NCBI GenBank assembly: GCA_907163375.1
Contig: CAJQUW010004459.1
Coordinates: 1-64,000, forward strand
Length of the DNA: 64,000 nucleotides
Source: Prostheceraeus crozeri
Lineage: Eukaryota; Platyhelminthes; Polycladida; Euryleptidae
Direction: 5' to 3'
Below the pieces are notes generated by a model, which was given only the letters and a program-made list of their open reading frames with translations, was not told where the DNA came from and searched no databases. Positions 49,470-61,079 of the stretch are shown here, one piece after another (within the stretch, counting starts at the first letter, position 1; each line of letters starts with the position of its first letter). Both the position numbers and the translations under genes were made by a program.

Positions 49470-50017
49470 CAGAAGCTGGATGCGGAGGACGAGGGAAATG
49501 GAATGGCTGAATGAGTGTTTGTCGGTCGATGTTCGAGGTTGGGATTAACAGGCCGGTGGAGGGCCAGTGAGGGTTGAGAACGGGACATTTGGGGAAGCAT
49601 CGGAAAATGATAGCGGCCGTGAGCGGCCCACCCAACAACTTCGATAGAAAAGCTGCATTTCAAATGTGCTGTTTTTTACACATCAATCAAATGGTCTGCA
49701 ACAGTCAGGATAACTGAAATTCCAGCTTATGAACTTGACACTTATGTAAATGCAAAATAAATTTCACAAAACACGGCCAGCCTCAATCCTGATTGTAATG
49801 AATACTTCGGAAATGTCTTTCAATGAGTTGAGAGGTTCAATCTGATAACAACATCTGGTAATAGGAGTAGGAGTCCTCATATGTGGACGCATCAATATTT
49901 AGTCCTTCACCCTATCCGAAGATCGCCTTCGGAGTTTGTTTGTAACACGTCTCAAAGTCAATACTGAAAGAACCACTTCACTACCGCTATTTACGATTGT
50001 TGATCTTGGGGCATCGA
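49470..50017. other. Spacer between LINE and SLC22-like gene
   Basis: Contains the TCCGAAG/CTTCGGA hairpin near 49916-49937. It probably includes the SLC22-like promoter. The open minus-strand frames at 49417-49663 are by-products of the LINE tail. Confidence 0.45.
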
Positions 50018-50024
50018 TATATAA
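50018..50024 (+). promoter_or_regulatory. TATA-like box upstream of SLC22-like gene
   Basis: TATATAA lies 79 bp before the chosen ATG, which would allow a 5' untranslated region of about 45-50 nt. This is position and motif only; no start-site data are available. Confidence 0.3.
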
Positions 50025-50050
50025 CTGATCAAATTCAATTGACACTCAAA

Positions 50051-50163
50051 ATACTCGAACTGCTGCGTAGAAGGAACATTTACACCTACTTTGAGAATGT
50101 CTTTAGATTCTATACTCGAACTTCTCGGCCGATGGAACATCTACATCTTATTTTGGTATTGCG
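50051..50163 (+). repeat. Imperfect 61-bp tandem duplication across the SLC22-like start
   Basis: ATACTCGAAC at 50051 recurs at 50112, and the following 35 bases stay similar (GGAACATTTACA against GGAACATCTACA). The upstream copy could encode ILELLRRRNIYTYF, echoing the real N-terminus ILELLGRWNIYILF, but the offset is not a multiple of three and the copies are in different frames. Confidence 0.6.
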
Positions 50164-51716
50164 TTGTATGTTTCATGTATTCCTTTTCCTCAGCAGCGGC
50201 AATTTTGGCATTCCTTTGGGCAAATGCAAAGCCGTCATCTATTCGTTGCAAATTACCTCCAGATTGTCTCGTAAACCAAAGTGTTCCCTATGGGATGATC
50301 AAAGATGAGTTGAAACCATCAGCATGTCTGCAGTATAAAAACTTCTCCCAATTCACCAACGAAACGGAGCCATGTACACTTGGATATGAATATGAGAGCT
50401 ACATGAAGTCTTCGACAATGACTGAATGGAATTTGGTATGTGAAAACAAGTATTTAGGAGCATTTGTGGACAGCAGTTTCTTTTTTGCCGCCATCATTGG
50501 ATCCTCACTCTTCACCGGGCTTGCCGATCGGTTTGGACGACGACCGATTCTTCTCTCCTGTCAAGTCCTGCTGATGATTACCTGCTTCCTATGCGCGCTG
50601 TCTCCAAACCCATACGTCTACATTGCACTAAGGATGCTCGCTGGGCCGCTACAACAAGGAACATTTGTAGTTGGATTCTGTTACGCTGTGGAGCTGTTTT
50701 CAGTTCGTAGACGCTCACGGCCTGCCTTCCTATCTGGCCTGTTCTGGACAGCGTCAGCTTGTTCCTTGATTCTCATTGCGTATTTTTTTCCGTATTGGCG
50801 AATGTTTTATTACTTGACGATAATACCGCTTCTGCCGGGAATGATCGTCTGTTGGTTCATGCCAGAAAGCATTCCCTGGCTGTTTGTAAAGGGCAGGACA
50901 GAAGAAGGGTATCGAACGCTTCGCAAAGCCACCAGGTTCATGAAAAATAAGAACGAAGTCATTCGGATGCTTCAGGAGCAACCACTCGACACCAATCCTC
51001 AACACGAGAACCGCATCTATCCATGCTATTTCGTCTTCACGCAAGAACGTCTCCGCACGTGGACAGCCATCAATATCTTCGTCTGGGCAACCACCGGACT
51101 GTCATATTATGTCATTATTCAGAGTGGAATGACTTTTGGGAACATCTATCTCAATAATTTCTTAATTAATATCATCGATGTTCCTGTCTACTTCATATTG
51201 ATAGCTAGAAATCGGCTACGGAGACGACTTACAGTCATCATCAGCTATGTCCTGCTGGCGCTTGTTATCATTATATTCTATGTAGCCACTAATGTGATGA
51301 ATTCAGTGACATTTAGCGTCATTTGTACAATCACTGGGAAGTTTCTGACGAGTATTATCTTCAACACCATCTTCCTTCATGCTAGTGAAATGTATCCCAC
51401 TAGTTTACGATCCTTTGGTGTGGCCATCGGTTCCACTTCAGCCAGAATGGGCACAGCGTTGACACCATTCGTGACTTTATTGGCTGACGAAGTGGCCTGG
51501 TTGCCAACTTTTCTCATCAGTCTCATCTGCTGTATCACAGCCATCATCTATCTCTTTATTCCAGAGACACAGCTCTGGCCTTTACCACAGACTCTAGAGG
51601 ACGTGTACAGGAACTGCCAGGCTTACGGAGGAAGTTTGTGGAATTGTAAAAGGAACACAGAATATCGACCAGAGGATATCCAATTACAGGAGATTACGGA
51701 CAGGAGAGACGACTGA
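50097..51716 (+). CDS. SLC22-like organic ion transporter (MFS), intronless
   Basis: 539 residues, about the length of animal SLC22 carriers (OCT/OAT/OCTN), which move organic cations, anions or carnitine-like solutes across the plasma membrane. TM1 is at about 15-38. A large extracellular loop follows (42-125) with five cysteines (51, 57, 77, 93, 115) and N-glycosylation sequons at Asn60, Asn82 and Asn88. The family signature STMTEWNLVC (106-115) is followed by GLADRFGRR (141-149), PESIPWLFVKGR (256-267) and, near the C-terminus, PETQLWPLPQTLEDVY. About 12 membrane segments are visible. The ATG at 50097 puts TM1 at the usual position. The gene is intact and single-exon, unlike most animal SLC22 genes, and nested antisense in a MAP4K intron, suggesting a retrocopy. 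Substrate cannot be predicted. Confidence 0.92.
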   Translation: MSLDSILELLGRWNIYILFWYCVVCFMYSFSSAAAILAFLWANAKPSSIRCKLPPDCLVNQSVPYGMIKDELKPSACLQYKNFSQFTNETEPCTLGYEYESYMKSSTMTEWNLVCENKYLGAFVDSSFFFAAIIGSSLFTGLADRFGRRPILLSCQVLLMITCFLCALSPNPYVYIALRMLAGPLQQGTFVVGFCYAVELFSVRRRSRPAFLSGLFWTASACSLILIAYFFPYWRMFYYLTIIPLLPGMIVCWFMPESIPWLFVKGRTEEGYRTLRKATRFMKNKNEVIRMLQEQPLDTNPQHENRIYPCYFVFTQERLRTWTAINIFVWATTGLSYYVIIQSGMTFGNIYLNNFLINIIDVPVYFILIARNRLRRRLTVIISYVLLALVIIIFYVATNVMNSVTFSVICTITGKFLTSIIFNTIFLHASEMYPTSLRSFGVAIGSTSARMGTALTPFVTLLADEVAWLPTFLISLICCITAIIYLFIPETQLWPLPQTLEDVYRNCQAYGGSLWNCKRNTEYRPEDIQLQEITDRRDD

Positions 51717-52689
51717 TCAAATGACAGAAGACGATTTCTCACTTGGGGATATCATTTCTTCAACAATCAGATTTCACCACCAGAGAGCTGAAATGTTGAT
51801 TGGCAAAGGAATATCCCAGCTTTCTTTCATGTGCAAACACATCCTCTAGAAAAGAGATTCAATTTCGTGGTGATATTTGCTCATTGCCTGTGGGATAATC
51901 ATTGTGTTGATCTTCATGTATGAAGTTAGAAATTGATTTCTAAGTCAATCTTCTACTATATTCCTCACCATTCCCAGCGGGCGCATGTGATTGATGTTCT
52001 GCAATGAGGATTGTGTTTAGAATGAAGACGCTCTAACGGATATTAAATTGCCTTCCGTGTTTTTGACTTGTCAGGAAGCGGACATCCCACTGCGCCTATC
52101 TACATGTACTAGAATTTACTTTCTATCTACAAAAACAGCGGAGAATGGAAGAGCATTAGAATCTGACTTCCTCAAGTCCAATCAATCCAAATTGCATTAA
52201 ATCTTAACTATTATCACTCATACGCTTACAAACTTGCAATTCATGGCCGATGCATGTTGTAGTTTTGCATTCACTTTGCACCATCGTCTTGTTTTCATAC
52301 ACTTTCAATAATCAATCTTATTCAGTCTTTTCCCTTGTCGGAATATATTTTCCAACGCATCTAAAATCAGGAGAATTCATTCAATACAGAGCATTTTTAT
52401 TCATCCCTGAGAAAACTCTTCTGTAAATCGGGAAATTTACGAGAATCTACTCCACCGCTAAAACAACAACATGATCACTACGAAAACTAGGAAATGCCGA
52501 AAGCATGGCTTACAATACCGAAGCAGTCAAGTATTTTATAAAAACATAAAGTTCAGCTATGGAGTGAAAACATGTGTTTTGCAATGTTTTGTTGTGTCTC
52601 ATACTGTTTATGATAGTGGAATTATTTTTTTGGAAAAATAAGTATGTTTTAAAGCAGGGTCCTAGACTGGGATAGAAATTTTACCTCTC
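51717..52689. other. 3' flank of SLC22-like gene, no gene recognised
   Basis: AT-rich DNA with no canonical AATAAA close to the stop that I could confirm. It remains within the 20-kb kinase intron. Confidence 0.45.
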
Positions 52690-53335
52690 ATGGTCTGAGA
52701 ATGCGTTTGTTAAAGACGGAAGAGATGTGGATAAGCAGTTAGTGGAATGACATGGCTGTGGGTGAGAGAGAAATGGAACTGAAGCAGGTAGATGATAAGT
52801 TTGTGCACCTTGGTGGAATGGTCTCTGAAGATGGTCGGGGCGATGCAGAAGTAAGAAGAAGGATACAGGCCGGAGTTGGGGCACACAGGAAAGTGGTAGG
52901 AGGATACGAGGAAAGGTTTTGGAAACATGTGTCTTGCCAGCATTGACATACGGAGTAGAAACGATGGCAATAATAGAGCAGCAGCAAAAGATCTGCATCT
53001 GTGGTGTGCGGCTGGTGGAGAAGCGAAGAATGGCTGGGCTGAGGGAGGAAATAGGATTGAAGAAAACGGTGACACAGAAAGTGGTGGAAAAGAGACTGAG
53101 GTGGGCAGGGCACGTGGTAAGGATGGGAGACGGACGGGAAGTGGTACAAGTAGGAGAGATGGATGACACAATGTGACAAGGAGGGGACGCTGGAAGGACT
53201 GTATCAAGCGAGACCTGGAAAGCAGAGAAGATGACTGGAGAAGCAGAGAAGATGGACAGATTGAAATGGAGGCAAATTGTCAAGGATATGGCAAAGGATG
53301 TGATGAAGAAGACATGACGTGACTGCTGACTGCGC
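52690..53335 (+). mobile_element. LINE fragment (RTE/craniate-type C-terminal region), decayed
   Basis: Frame-shifting plus-strand segments read FVHLGGMVSEDGRGDAEVRR (52795-52860), VLPALTYGVETMAI (52930-52970), and RLRWAGHVVRMGDGREVVQV (53090-53150). These match the conserved FxYLGSxxSxDG, LTYGxE and RLRWxGHVxRM blocks of the C-terminal part of many LINE polymerases. It belongs to a different family from the LINE at 46430. Open minus-strand frames here are shadows. Confidence 0.8.
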
Positions 53336-53913
53336 TTTTCACCTGCATATGAATATCGCATTATCTTTATATGTATGACCTACCCCTTGTCAGGGAAAAT
53401 GGGGTTGTTAAAATATATAAAAGGCAAGATATCACACCGTTGATATGCTCAACAAAATCGAAACAACTCTGATAAACACATAACTCTGGCCTGAGAACGG
53501 CAAAAAATCAAAATGAAAAACAATCCTTTTTCTTCAATTTACGGGCCAATACATCAATGACCACGCGAACATCGACCGTTGTAGGCACTGGACGCCGAAT
53601 GCCTGTCTTTCTGATAAGTTTAACTTCTTATTTTATTACATTGGCTTATCAATGGAAGAGAAAGGAAATATTTTAATTATTGGCTGTCTCAGAAAAAATG
53701 ATCTCCCTTCACTTGGTCAACCACAAAAATCTGGACTTTATGACGCAACAATGACTATAATACATTGCATGAAACTGCTAATTGAGTTAGTAATTCAGCT
53801 TTCTATGCTCTGTCCACTTCTGATGAAAAGCCGAGAACGGACAAAGCGTCAGCACTAAAACATCTCCAAGTGAAGGTTTGAGATGCGCGCCAACAGACTG
53901 GAATCAGACTCAC
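53336..53913. other. Intron sequence, nothing recognised
   Basis: AT-rich DNA just inside the donor of the exon at 53914-54045. No coding match. Confidence 0.5.
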
Positions 53914-54045
53914 TTGAGAGGATGGAGATCAAACATGGGTGGCTGCAGTTCCGCACATTCGATAGCTGTAATTCCAACTGCCCAAACGTCACATTTCTCA
54001 TCGTAGCCGCCTTTTCGTTCAACTGCCGCAACCTCGGGCGCCATC
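53914..54045 (-). CDS. MAP4K: MAP4K-family kinase, exon with APE motif and subdomain IX
   Basis: This 132-bp exon has acceptor CTTCTCTTGCAG and donor GTGAGTCTG on the minus strand. It completes Trp146 of the PYW block and encodes residues 147-189: [40 protein letters not shown] and HPL. APE (148-150), the DVWAVG Asp and the [11 protein letters not shown] block are hallmarks of MAP4K/GCK-I kinases. Residue 176 is Cys where family members usually have Leu (IELAELQ). It ends in phase 2 (AA), completed by the exon at 33748-33892. Confidence 0.92.
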
Positions 54046-54159
54046 CTGCAAGAGAAGCGAATATCAGCAGCAGCTCGAATCAAAGTAAATGTTTCACATA
54101 GTTTCCACCCCTAACAAAGAGCCAGTATGGAAGAATTTAGAGAGCCTAGATTATTCTAA

Positions 54160-54555
54160 ATGAGACCGCATGCGTTCTCTGAGCGCATTAGCTCTGCGTG
54201 TGCTTCTGGAGAACATCTTAGGTTCGGGTTAGAGCTGCTTCTACCGAAATAGTACCTGTAGAAGAGACTGAGTGAAGCAACATCCCGTCTGACGGAGAGC
54301 GGCTGCAACTTGCTAGCAAGTTTTTCACCCATGAGATTCTTGACACGTTTCTCAACCCGTTCAAGGAGGTTAAGATGCGTTTGTGGGGCGCCGGCCCACA
54401 GATGACAACAATATTCCATCAGAGGACGGATAGTGGACTTGTAAAGATAGCAGACAGTCTGTGTTGGAAGATAGTTGTTGGCACGATAGCGACTTCCAAT
54501 GCGTCGAGCTGCCTGCTTGCTAACGGACTGGATGTACGGTTTCCATGACAATAGT
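54160..54555 (-). mobile_element. LINE 3' fragment, same family as the element at 46430
   Basis: The minus strand encodes [20 protein letters not shown] through [18 protein letters not shown] to FYRYYFGR, almost the same as 48770-49080 of the plus-strand LINE. An internal deletion and frame change then lead to the [10 protein letters not shown] part. It lies in the intron between kinase exons 53914-54045 and 55705-55820, in the kinase orientation. Cut at both ends, with no tail seen. Confidence 0.92.
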
Positions 54556-56405
<1,850 letters not shown>

Positions 56406-56512
56406 CTTAATATCACGATGAATTTTCCCTTGTTCATGCATGTACTTCAATCCTCTCAATGTCTCTCTGCATACAAATGCTATCTGATCTTCCTCGAGGG
56501 GTTTATTGCAAG
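56406..56512 (-). CDS. MAP4K: MAP4K-family kinase, exon with HRD catalytic loop
   Basis: This 107-bp exon has acceptor TTTTTCAG and donor GTAAGAAAT on the minus strand. It completes Ala72 and encodes residues 73-107: [30 protein letters not shown] and HRDIK. Asp105 in HRDIK is the expected catalytic base. It is separated from the previous exon by a 60-bp intron (56513-56572) and ends in phase 0. Confidence 0.93.
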
Positions 56513-56572
56513 CTGAAAAAGTAATTTTCGTTGCATTGACCGATGTATTCGAGAACTAATCTAAGATGTTAC

Positions 56573-56637
56573 CTGTGTAGATGTCCTGCAGAGATTTACC
56601 TCCACAATATTCCATGCAAATCCATAATTTCTCTTTT
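56573..56637 (-). CDS. MAP4K: MAP4K-family kinase, hinge exon
   Basis: This 65-bp exon has acceptor TTGTATTTCAG and donor GTAACATCT on the minus strand. It completes Lys50 and encodes residues 51-71, [20 protein letters not shown] plus Thr. CMEYCGG is the hinge between kinase lobes, typical of MAP4K proteins ([16 protein letters not shown]), here with Lys replacing one Gly. Confidence 0.92.
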
Positions 56638-57529
56638 CTGAAATACAAAATGCGCATCGTAATATGTGCTTATCAAATCAAGTCGACAGTGTCTTACGAT
56701 TTGCATTCAATAATAATCCCACATGGTCTTCTTATTCACATTATTTTTACTCAGCGGAGGCAATGATAAATACACCAAGCCTGAGACTTTACAGACCGTT
56801 AGGTTACCAGAATAATCCTGGGAACGATTTCCAAAATCTTACGAATAGTTTCGGAAAAAATGCAAGAAAACTTCTTTTTACATGCTACATGTTCGCACTT
56901 TTTGCATGTACTAGATACAAAATAATTCCAAATGTCACATTTAAAACGAATATTCTCTCAATACATGGAAATGTCTTCATCTTCGAAAATTGATTGATAA
57001 ATTCTCGGGTAAAAGCCTAGAAAGGCAGACAATGCTCAGATCGATGAAAGACAAGAGAAGAAGTCCAAGAACGTGTTGAACATCAAGTAAGAGACGAGGA
57101 TGCAAAAAGGGAGATCAATGAAGTAGCCGACATCCGCTGCGAATGGGGAAGTCTCATCCAGACTCGGCTGGAAGTCACATGCGACTTGACGACATGAGAT
57201 GACCCCTCCAGTTGCTCAAACTGATCTTCAGAACAGCTGTCGGAATAAGATGCTAGAAGAACTCATTTTCAACCAGCTGAAGCAGCAACGACATTACGGC
57301 AAAAACAGTAGAATCGAATTCTTTTTTGAATACATATCAATCGGAAATCGATAAAGAAGTCCAAGAAATTGTCTGAGTTATCGAATCAACCATAGATTCT
57401 TCTCGTAATTGTAATTATTTTTCTCATCAAACGGAACTCACAGCGATGGATGAGCAAAATATAGCCCTGTGAACGATGAATGCTTCACATTTAAGTAAGA
57501 AATTGTTAATAATACCAACTCATGATGAG
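56638..57529. other. Kinase intron (part), nothing firm recognised
   Basis: Part of the 2.9-kb intron between the hinge exon and the exon at 59515-59663. Plus-strand bases 57040-57130 contain a charged GAAGTCCAAGAACG...-like segment that may be an upstream remnant of the LINE fragment at 57530, but no diagnostic motif is visible. Confidence 0.45.
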
Positions 57530-58080
57530 GCATTTTATTGCATTGTAATCAGTGAATCAAGACATTAAACAAGTATCATCCTTCAACTACTTGGACGCAT
57601 TGATAACTTCAGACAGCCGCAGCAAAAAGGAAATCCGCAGGAGAATCGCACTGACTAAGGAGGCAAATGGCACTGAAGATCCATCTTCTCAAACGCATGA
57701 GTGGCCTGTGTTGAATTATGGATGTGAGTCGTGGACCTTCACAGTCAAGACGTGGAGGAATATCGCAGCAGTAGTGATGTGGTTTTATCGACGCATGCTC
57801 AACATTTCTCACTTTGATAGAATCACAAACGAAGAAGTTGTGACACAGTTGAGAGACGACAACTTAAGCTTGTTGGGCACTACATTCGGAGAGACAAACT
57901 TGAAGAACTTCGCCTCGGAGGAGAATTGACGGAAGAAGGGCCCATGGAAGACAAATAAGACAATATCTACAAAATTTCCAGCCCAACCTCACGTGTGTAA
58001 ACGTCCTCTGCAACACCACTAGAGGACGAAGAAGCTGGCCCAACATCACCTATTCATGGTTCGCCTCAATCCCAAATCGG
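57530..58080 (+). mobile_element. LINE C-terminal fragment, third family
   Basis: The plus strand reads INQDIKQVSSFNYLDALITS, DSRSKKEIRRRIALTKEA, VLNYGCESWTFTVKTWRNIA, WFYRRMLNIS and NEEV, then in another frame IRRDKLEELRLGG. These are the FxYLGxxIT-SDGRS, LLYGCESWTL, MWFYRRML and GHxxRRD blocks near the end of many LINE polymerases. It is decayed by frameshifts and differs in sequence from the LINE fragments at 52690 and 54160. It lies in the 2.9-kb kinase intron, antisense to the kinase. Confidence 0.82.
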
Positions 58081-59514
58081 GTTCGGCAGTGACGACCTAC
58101 ATCGATCACAATGAACTAGGATAATTAGCTGATCTTGTAACTAACGCATCACTGTTACAGATTCGGAAATGTCAATTAAGAATATAAGCGTCGAATTGTA
58201 ATTGAAAGACAATGTCATCATCAATTGAAATGAACCTATATTAGGACAAAACGATGATAGCAATATCTAAGATTAACCCAATATCATGCCAGCACAACCT
58301 GCAATACTGATAAGTGACTAAATTGCATTCTGGAGCATCACGGAAACGCAACATTGCAACGGATTTTGCAAAATCACACACACATCGCACACATGTAAGA
58401 CATGCTACGAATGAGTTCTTATATATCCTAAAATCTATTTATTCACTTTCAGATTGATGCCTACCGTCAGCCATTATATCATGCTTGCGATTCTTCAGAA
58501 AGTGAAATCCCTTGCAATACACATCTTAAGCTTTTTTTCATCTTGTACAAAGGTCAACATAATTAGCTATTGCTGTGACAAGGAAAGTTCCCGGGTCATC
58601 AACACAGGGGTCTCACTCCAAAATTATTTATTTTCGCCACTTATTATGCAAAGGTCATTAAATTGTAAAATTTTGCCATTATTATTCCTTTAAAATGATG
58701 ATAATGGAATAAGTGTGAACAAAGAGCCCTACAAGAAACATTGTTTGCCAGAATATGTCAGATAATTTGCATTGTAATTTCAGTCTTAACATCAATGTGA
58801 ACTCACAAGCACTTTTTTGAAGTTCCGTATTTCGTCGAATACTAGCTGATACTACTATCCAAATCAGTCATTCTTGGCTGCGGCCGCTAATCGAGGGCGG
58901 TCACTATTACTTAGTGCGATCTGACTCATGGAAGGTTTGCTAAATATAGGGCCCTTTGTGAATGTGGCATTCGTCGGTATTGACACCCGACAGAAAATTA
59001 CTGATTCTACGAATAAGATGGTAAAGCACCAAAACCAACACAGAATATGCGTGAGGGATAACGATGCAAAACAAGGATATTGCATAGGGAAAAAGCTTCT
59101 CGTGTTAATATCTCCTGAGGAAGAAATTGAAAACGATTTATATCTTGTAAAAGGTTCCATTTGAAGCCAGTTGAGAAAGATACTGAAAACGATTTTTGCG
59201 ACACTGTTCCTTTTGAGAATCTTATCTATGCAATGAGAACTTCTCAATGACAGTCTTTAGAGAAATACATTCGAAGAAGCCTACATATAAAGCTTGTTAA
59301 AATGAATAATCAGGAATTTACGCGATTTAGTAAAAGCATCTAACTATGACCATCAGGTTCAAATGAATTAAATCCTTCGCTTGCGGTCTTGTCCATGCAT
59401 CTTCATTGGCTACAACCGAATATTGCTAGCGTGAGCATGTTTTGCAAATGAGTAAATGTATCAAGCATCAAATCTGTTATGACAGTTTTTTTCAGGAAAT
59501 TTTTTGTGACTTAC
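58081..59514. other. Kinase intron (part), no gene recognised
   Basis: AT-rich. A region open on both strands at 58864-59247 (127 codons minus, 78 codons plus) matches nothing I recognise. Confidence 0.45.
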
Positions 59515-59663
59515 TTGAAGTAACTTCCATAGTACCTAACGATGTTGGGATGATTACATTCCTTGAGGGTATAGATTTCCTGCAGAATAGCTCGAATATC
59601 ATCTTTAGGGTCGATTTTTACTATTTTAATCGCCCGCAGCTCTTTGTTGGAGCGATCTTTTGC
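59515..59663 (-). CDS. MAP4K: MAP4K-family kinase, exon with beta-3 lysine and C-helix
   Basis: This 149-bp exon has acceptor TTTGCATTTCAG and donor GTAAGTCAC on the minus strand. It encodes residues 1-49 of the visible reading: AKDRSNKELRAIKIVKIDPK, DDIRAILQEIYTLKECNHPN and IVRYYGSYF. Lys13 (AIK) is the ATP-anchoring lysine and Glu29 its C-helix partner. ECNHPNIVRYYGSY is a strong MAP4K/GCK-I match. It starts in phase 0, so the exon with the glycine loop (GSGTYG) must lie further right. I searched 59.7-64 kb and found no convincing candidate. Confidence 0.92.
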
Positions 59664-61079
59664 CTGAAATGCAAAAAAGAAAGTAAGATGATATTTAGAT
59701 AAAATAGTTAATAAAAGTAGGCTCATGTTAATCATCACATTTCTTATATTTACACCCTAATCTATTCCAAGGACTTTAGAAAAGCTTCTACGGCTTCAAT
59801 GTTTGCTAATTTTGAGAAAACTGACAATGAATTAACCATGTTTTCTGAAATAAAACCCTCATCCAAGCCATGAAAGATAATTGTAGGCCTACTGACTACA
59901 GAGAAGAAACATCCGCTTCACAAGTGAAGTAATTATCAAGGAAACATTTGGCATAATGATGAAATATCATGCTTGAGGACTGTATAAGACTGTCATTATT
60001 ATAGAGCATGAAATACTCGAAAATAGACGGGTCCTGGATATAGGCCTTTAGATAACTAAAACAAATTTGAAGCCGGGTTTCATTTCCCCGCCAATTCTTC
60101 GGTTGTGGTGGAACATTTTTAGTTCATCGGAAATTATTTTTTGTATTTGCTCATTAATAGATTATTGCGCCATCGAGTTGGACTGTGGAGAAGTAAGGAC
60201 TGATAAGACAATCATTCCAGCAGAAATTTTGCAATTGTTTGCTTCTGTTACTAAATTCGATATATAGGTCTAAGATCAAGAACTATGTGAACAATTCCAC
60301 GCGACCATGGACGGTCAAAAACGTAGTTTTTCGGATATTGATTCGGAGATCATGTCACGATTTCCCCAAAGTCCGAATCCGATGTTGAATTTCACGTCTG
60401 AAGTCGATTTATTAGCTGAATTACAGCGAAGTTCCATTCTATAGATTCACAATATTTTACTACATAAATTTGTTCATGAAATTATTTACACAAGAGTTAG
60501 TTATATTTCTTCTCAACAGCAATACTTTCAAATCAGACAAAAATTATGGAAAAATGTGTAGATTCATTCTATCATTAATTTTCGCTGAGAAATTGTACAT
60601 TGCATAACACTTGTAAAATATGTAACGTTACTGCGCTTCAGAGCGATTTTTTTATCTGTAGGATTATCTATAGAGCCGAATGTGCCACAATCTCATATCT
60701 TAAGCTACCGTCGGTCACTTATGATGGAACAACTGTGAAATTGATCTTCACTCGCGTCACAAATGCAGCATAAAATACAACGTTGTTATGTGTCAAGCGT
60801 AACAACATTACATCGAAACGCAATAAAGGTACACAACTTACATTTCATTATTACAAACAATAATCCAAGGTTTCAAGAGGAGCCTCGACAGCATCGCGAC
60901 ATAAACTTTAATAAATTTCAAATCCAATCGTGTGTATTTTATATCAATTTTCTAAAATTGTAACTGTTTCTATGAGTAACAACGTTACATCGTACGTAAA
61001 CATAAATTTCCAATAACTTATCTTGTATTACAGTACAGCATATAGAATAGGTTGGTGTCAATCTAGCGGATAAAATAAA
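59664..61079. other. Upstream intron sequence, with a small plus-strand open frame
   Basis: AT-rich. A 45-codon frame at 60307-60444 (MDGQKRSFSDIDSEIMSRFP...) has a strong start context (GCGACCATGG) and a TATATAG motif about 45 bp upstream, but no known family. No glycine-loop exon of the kinase was found here. Confidence 0.4.

Noticed and set aside
52681..53361. Minus-strand open frames of up to 226 codons
   Set aside because: They are low-complexity shadows (Pro/Ser/Leu-rich) of the plus-strand LINE fragment, whose conserved blocks are clear.
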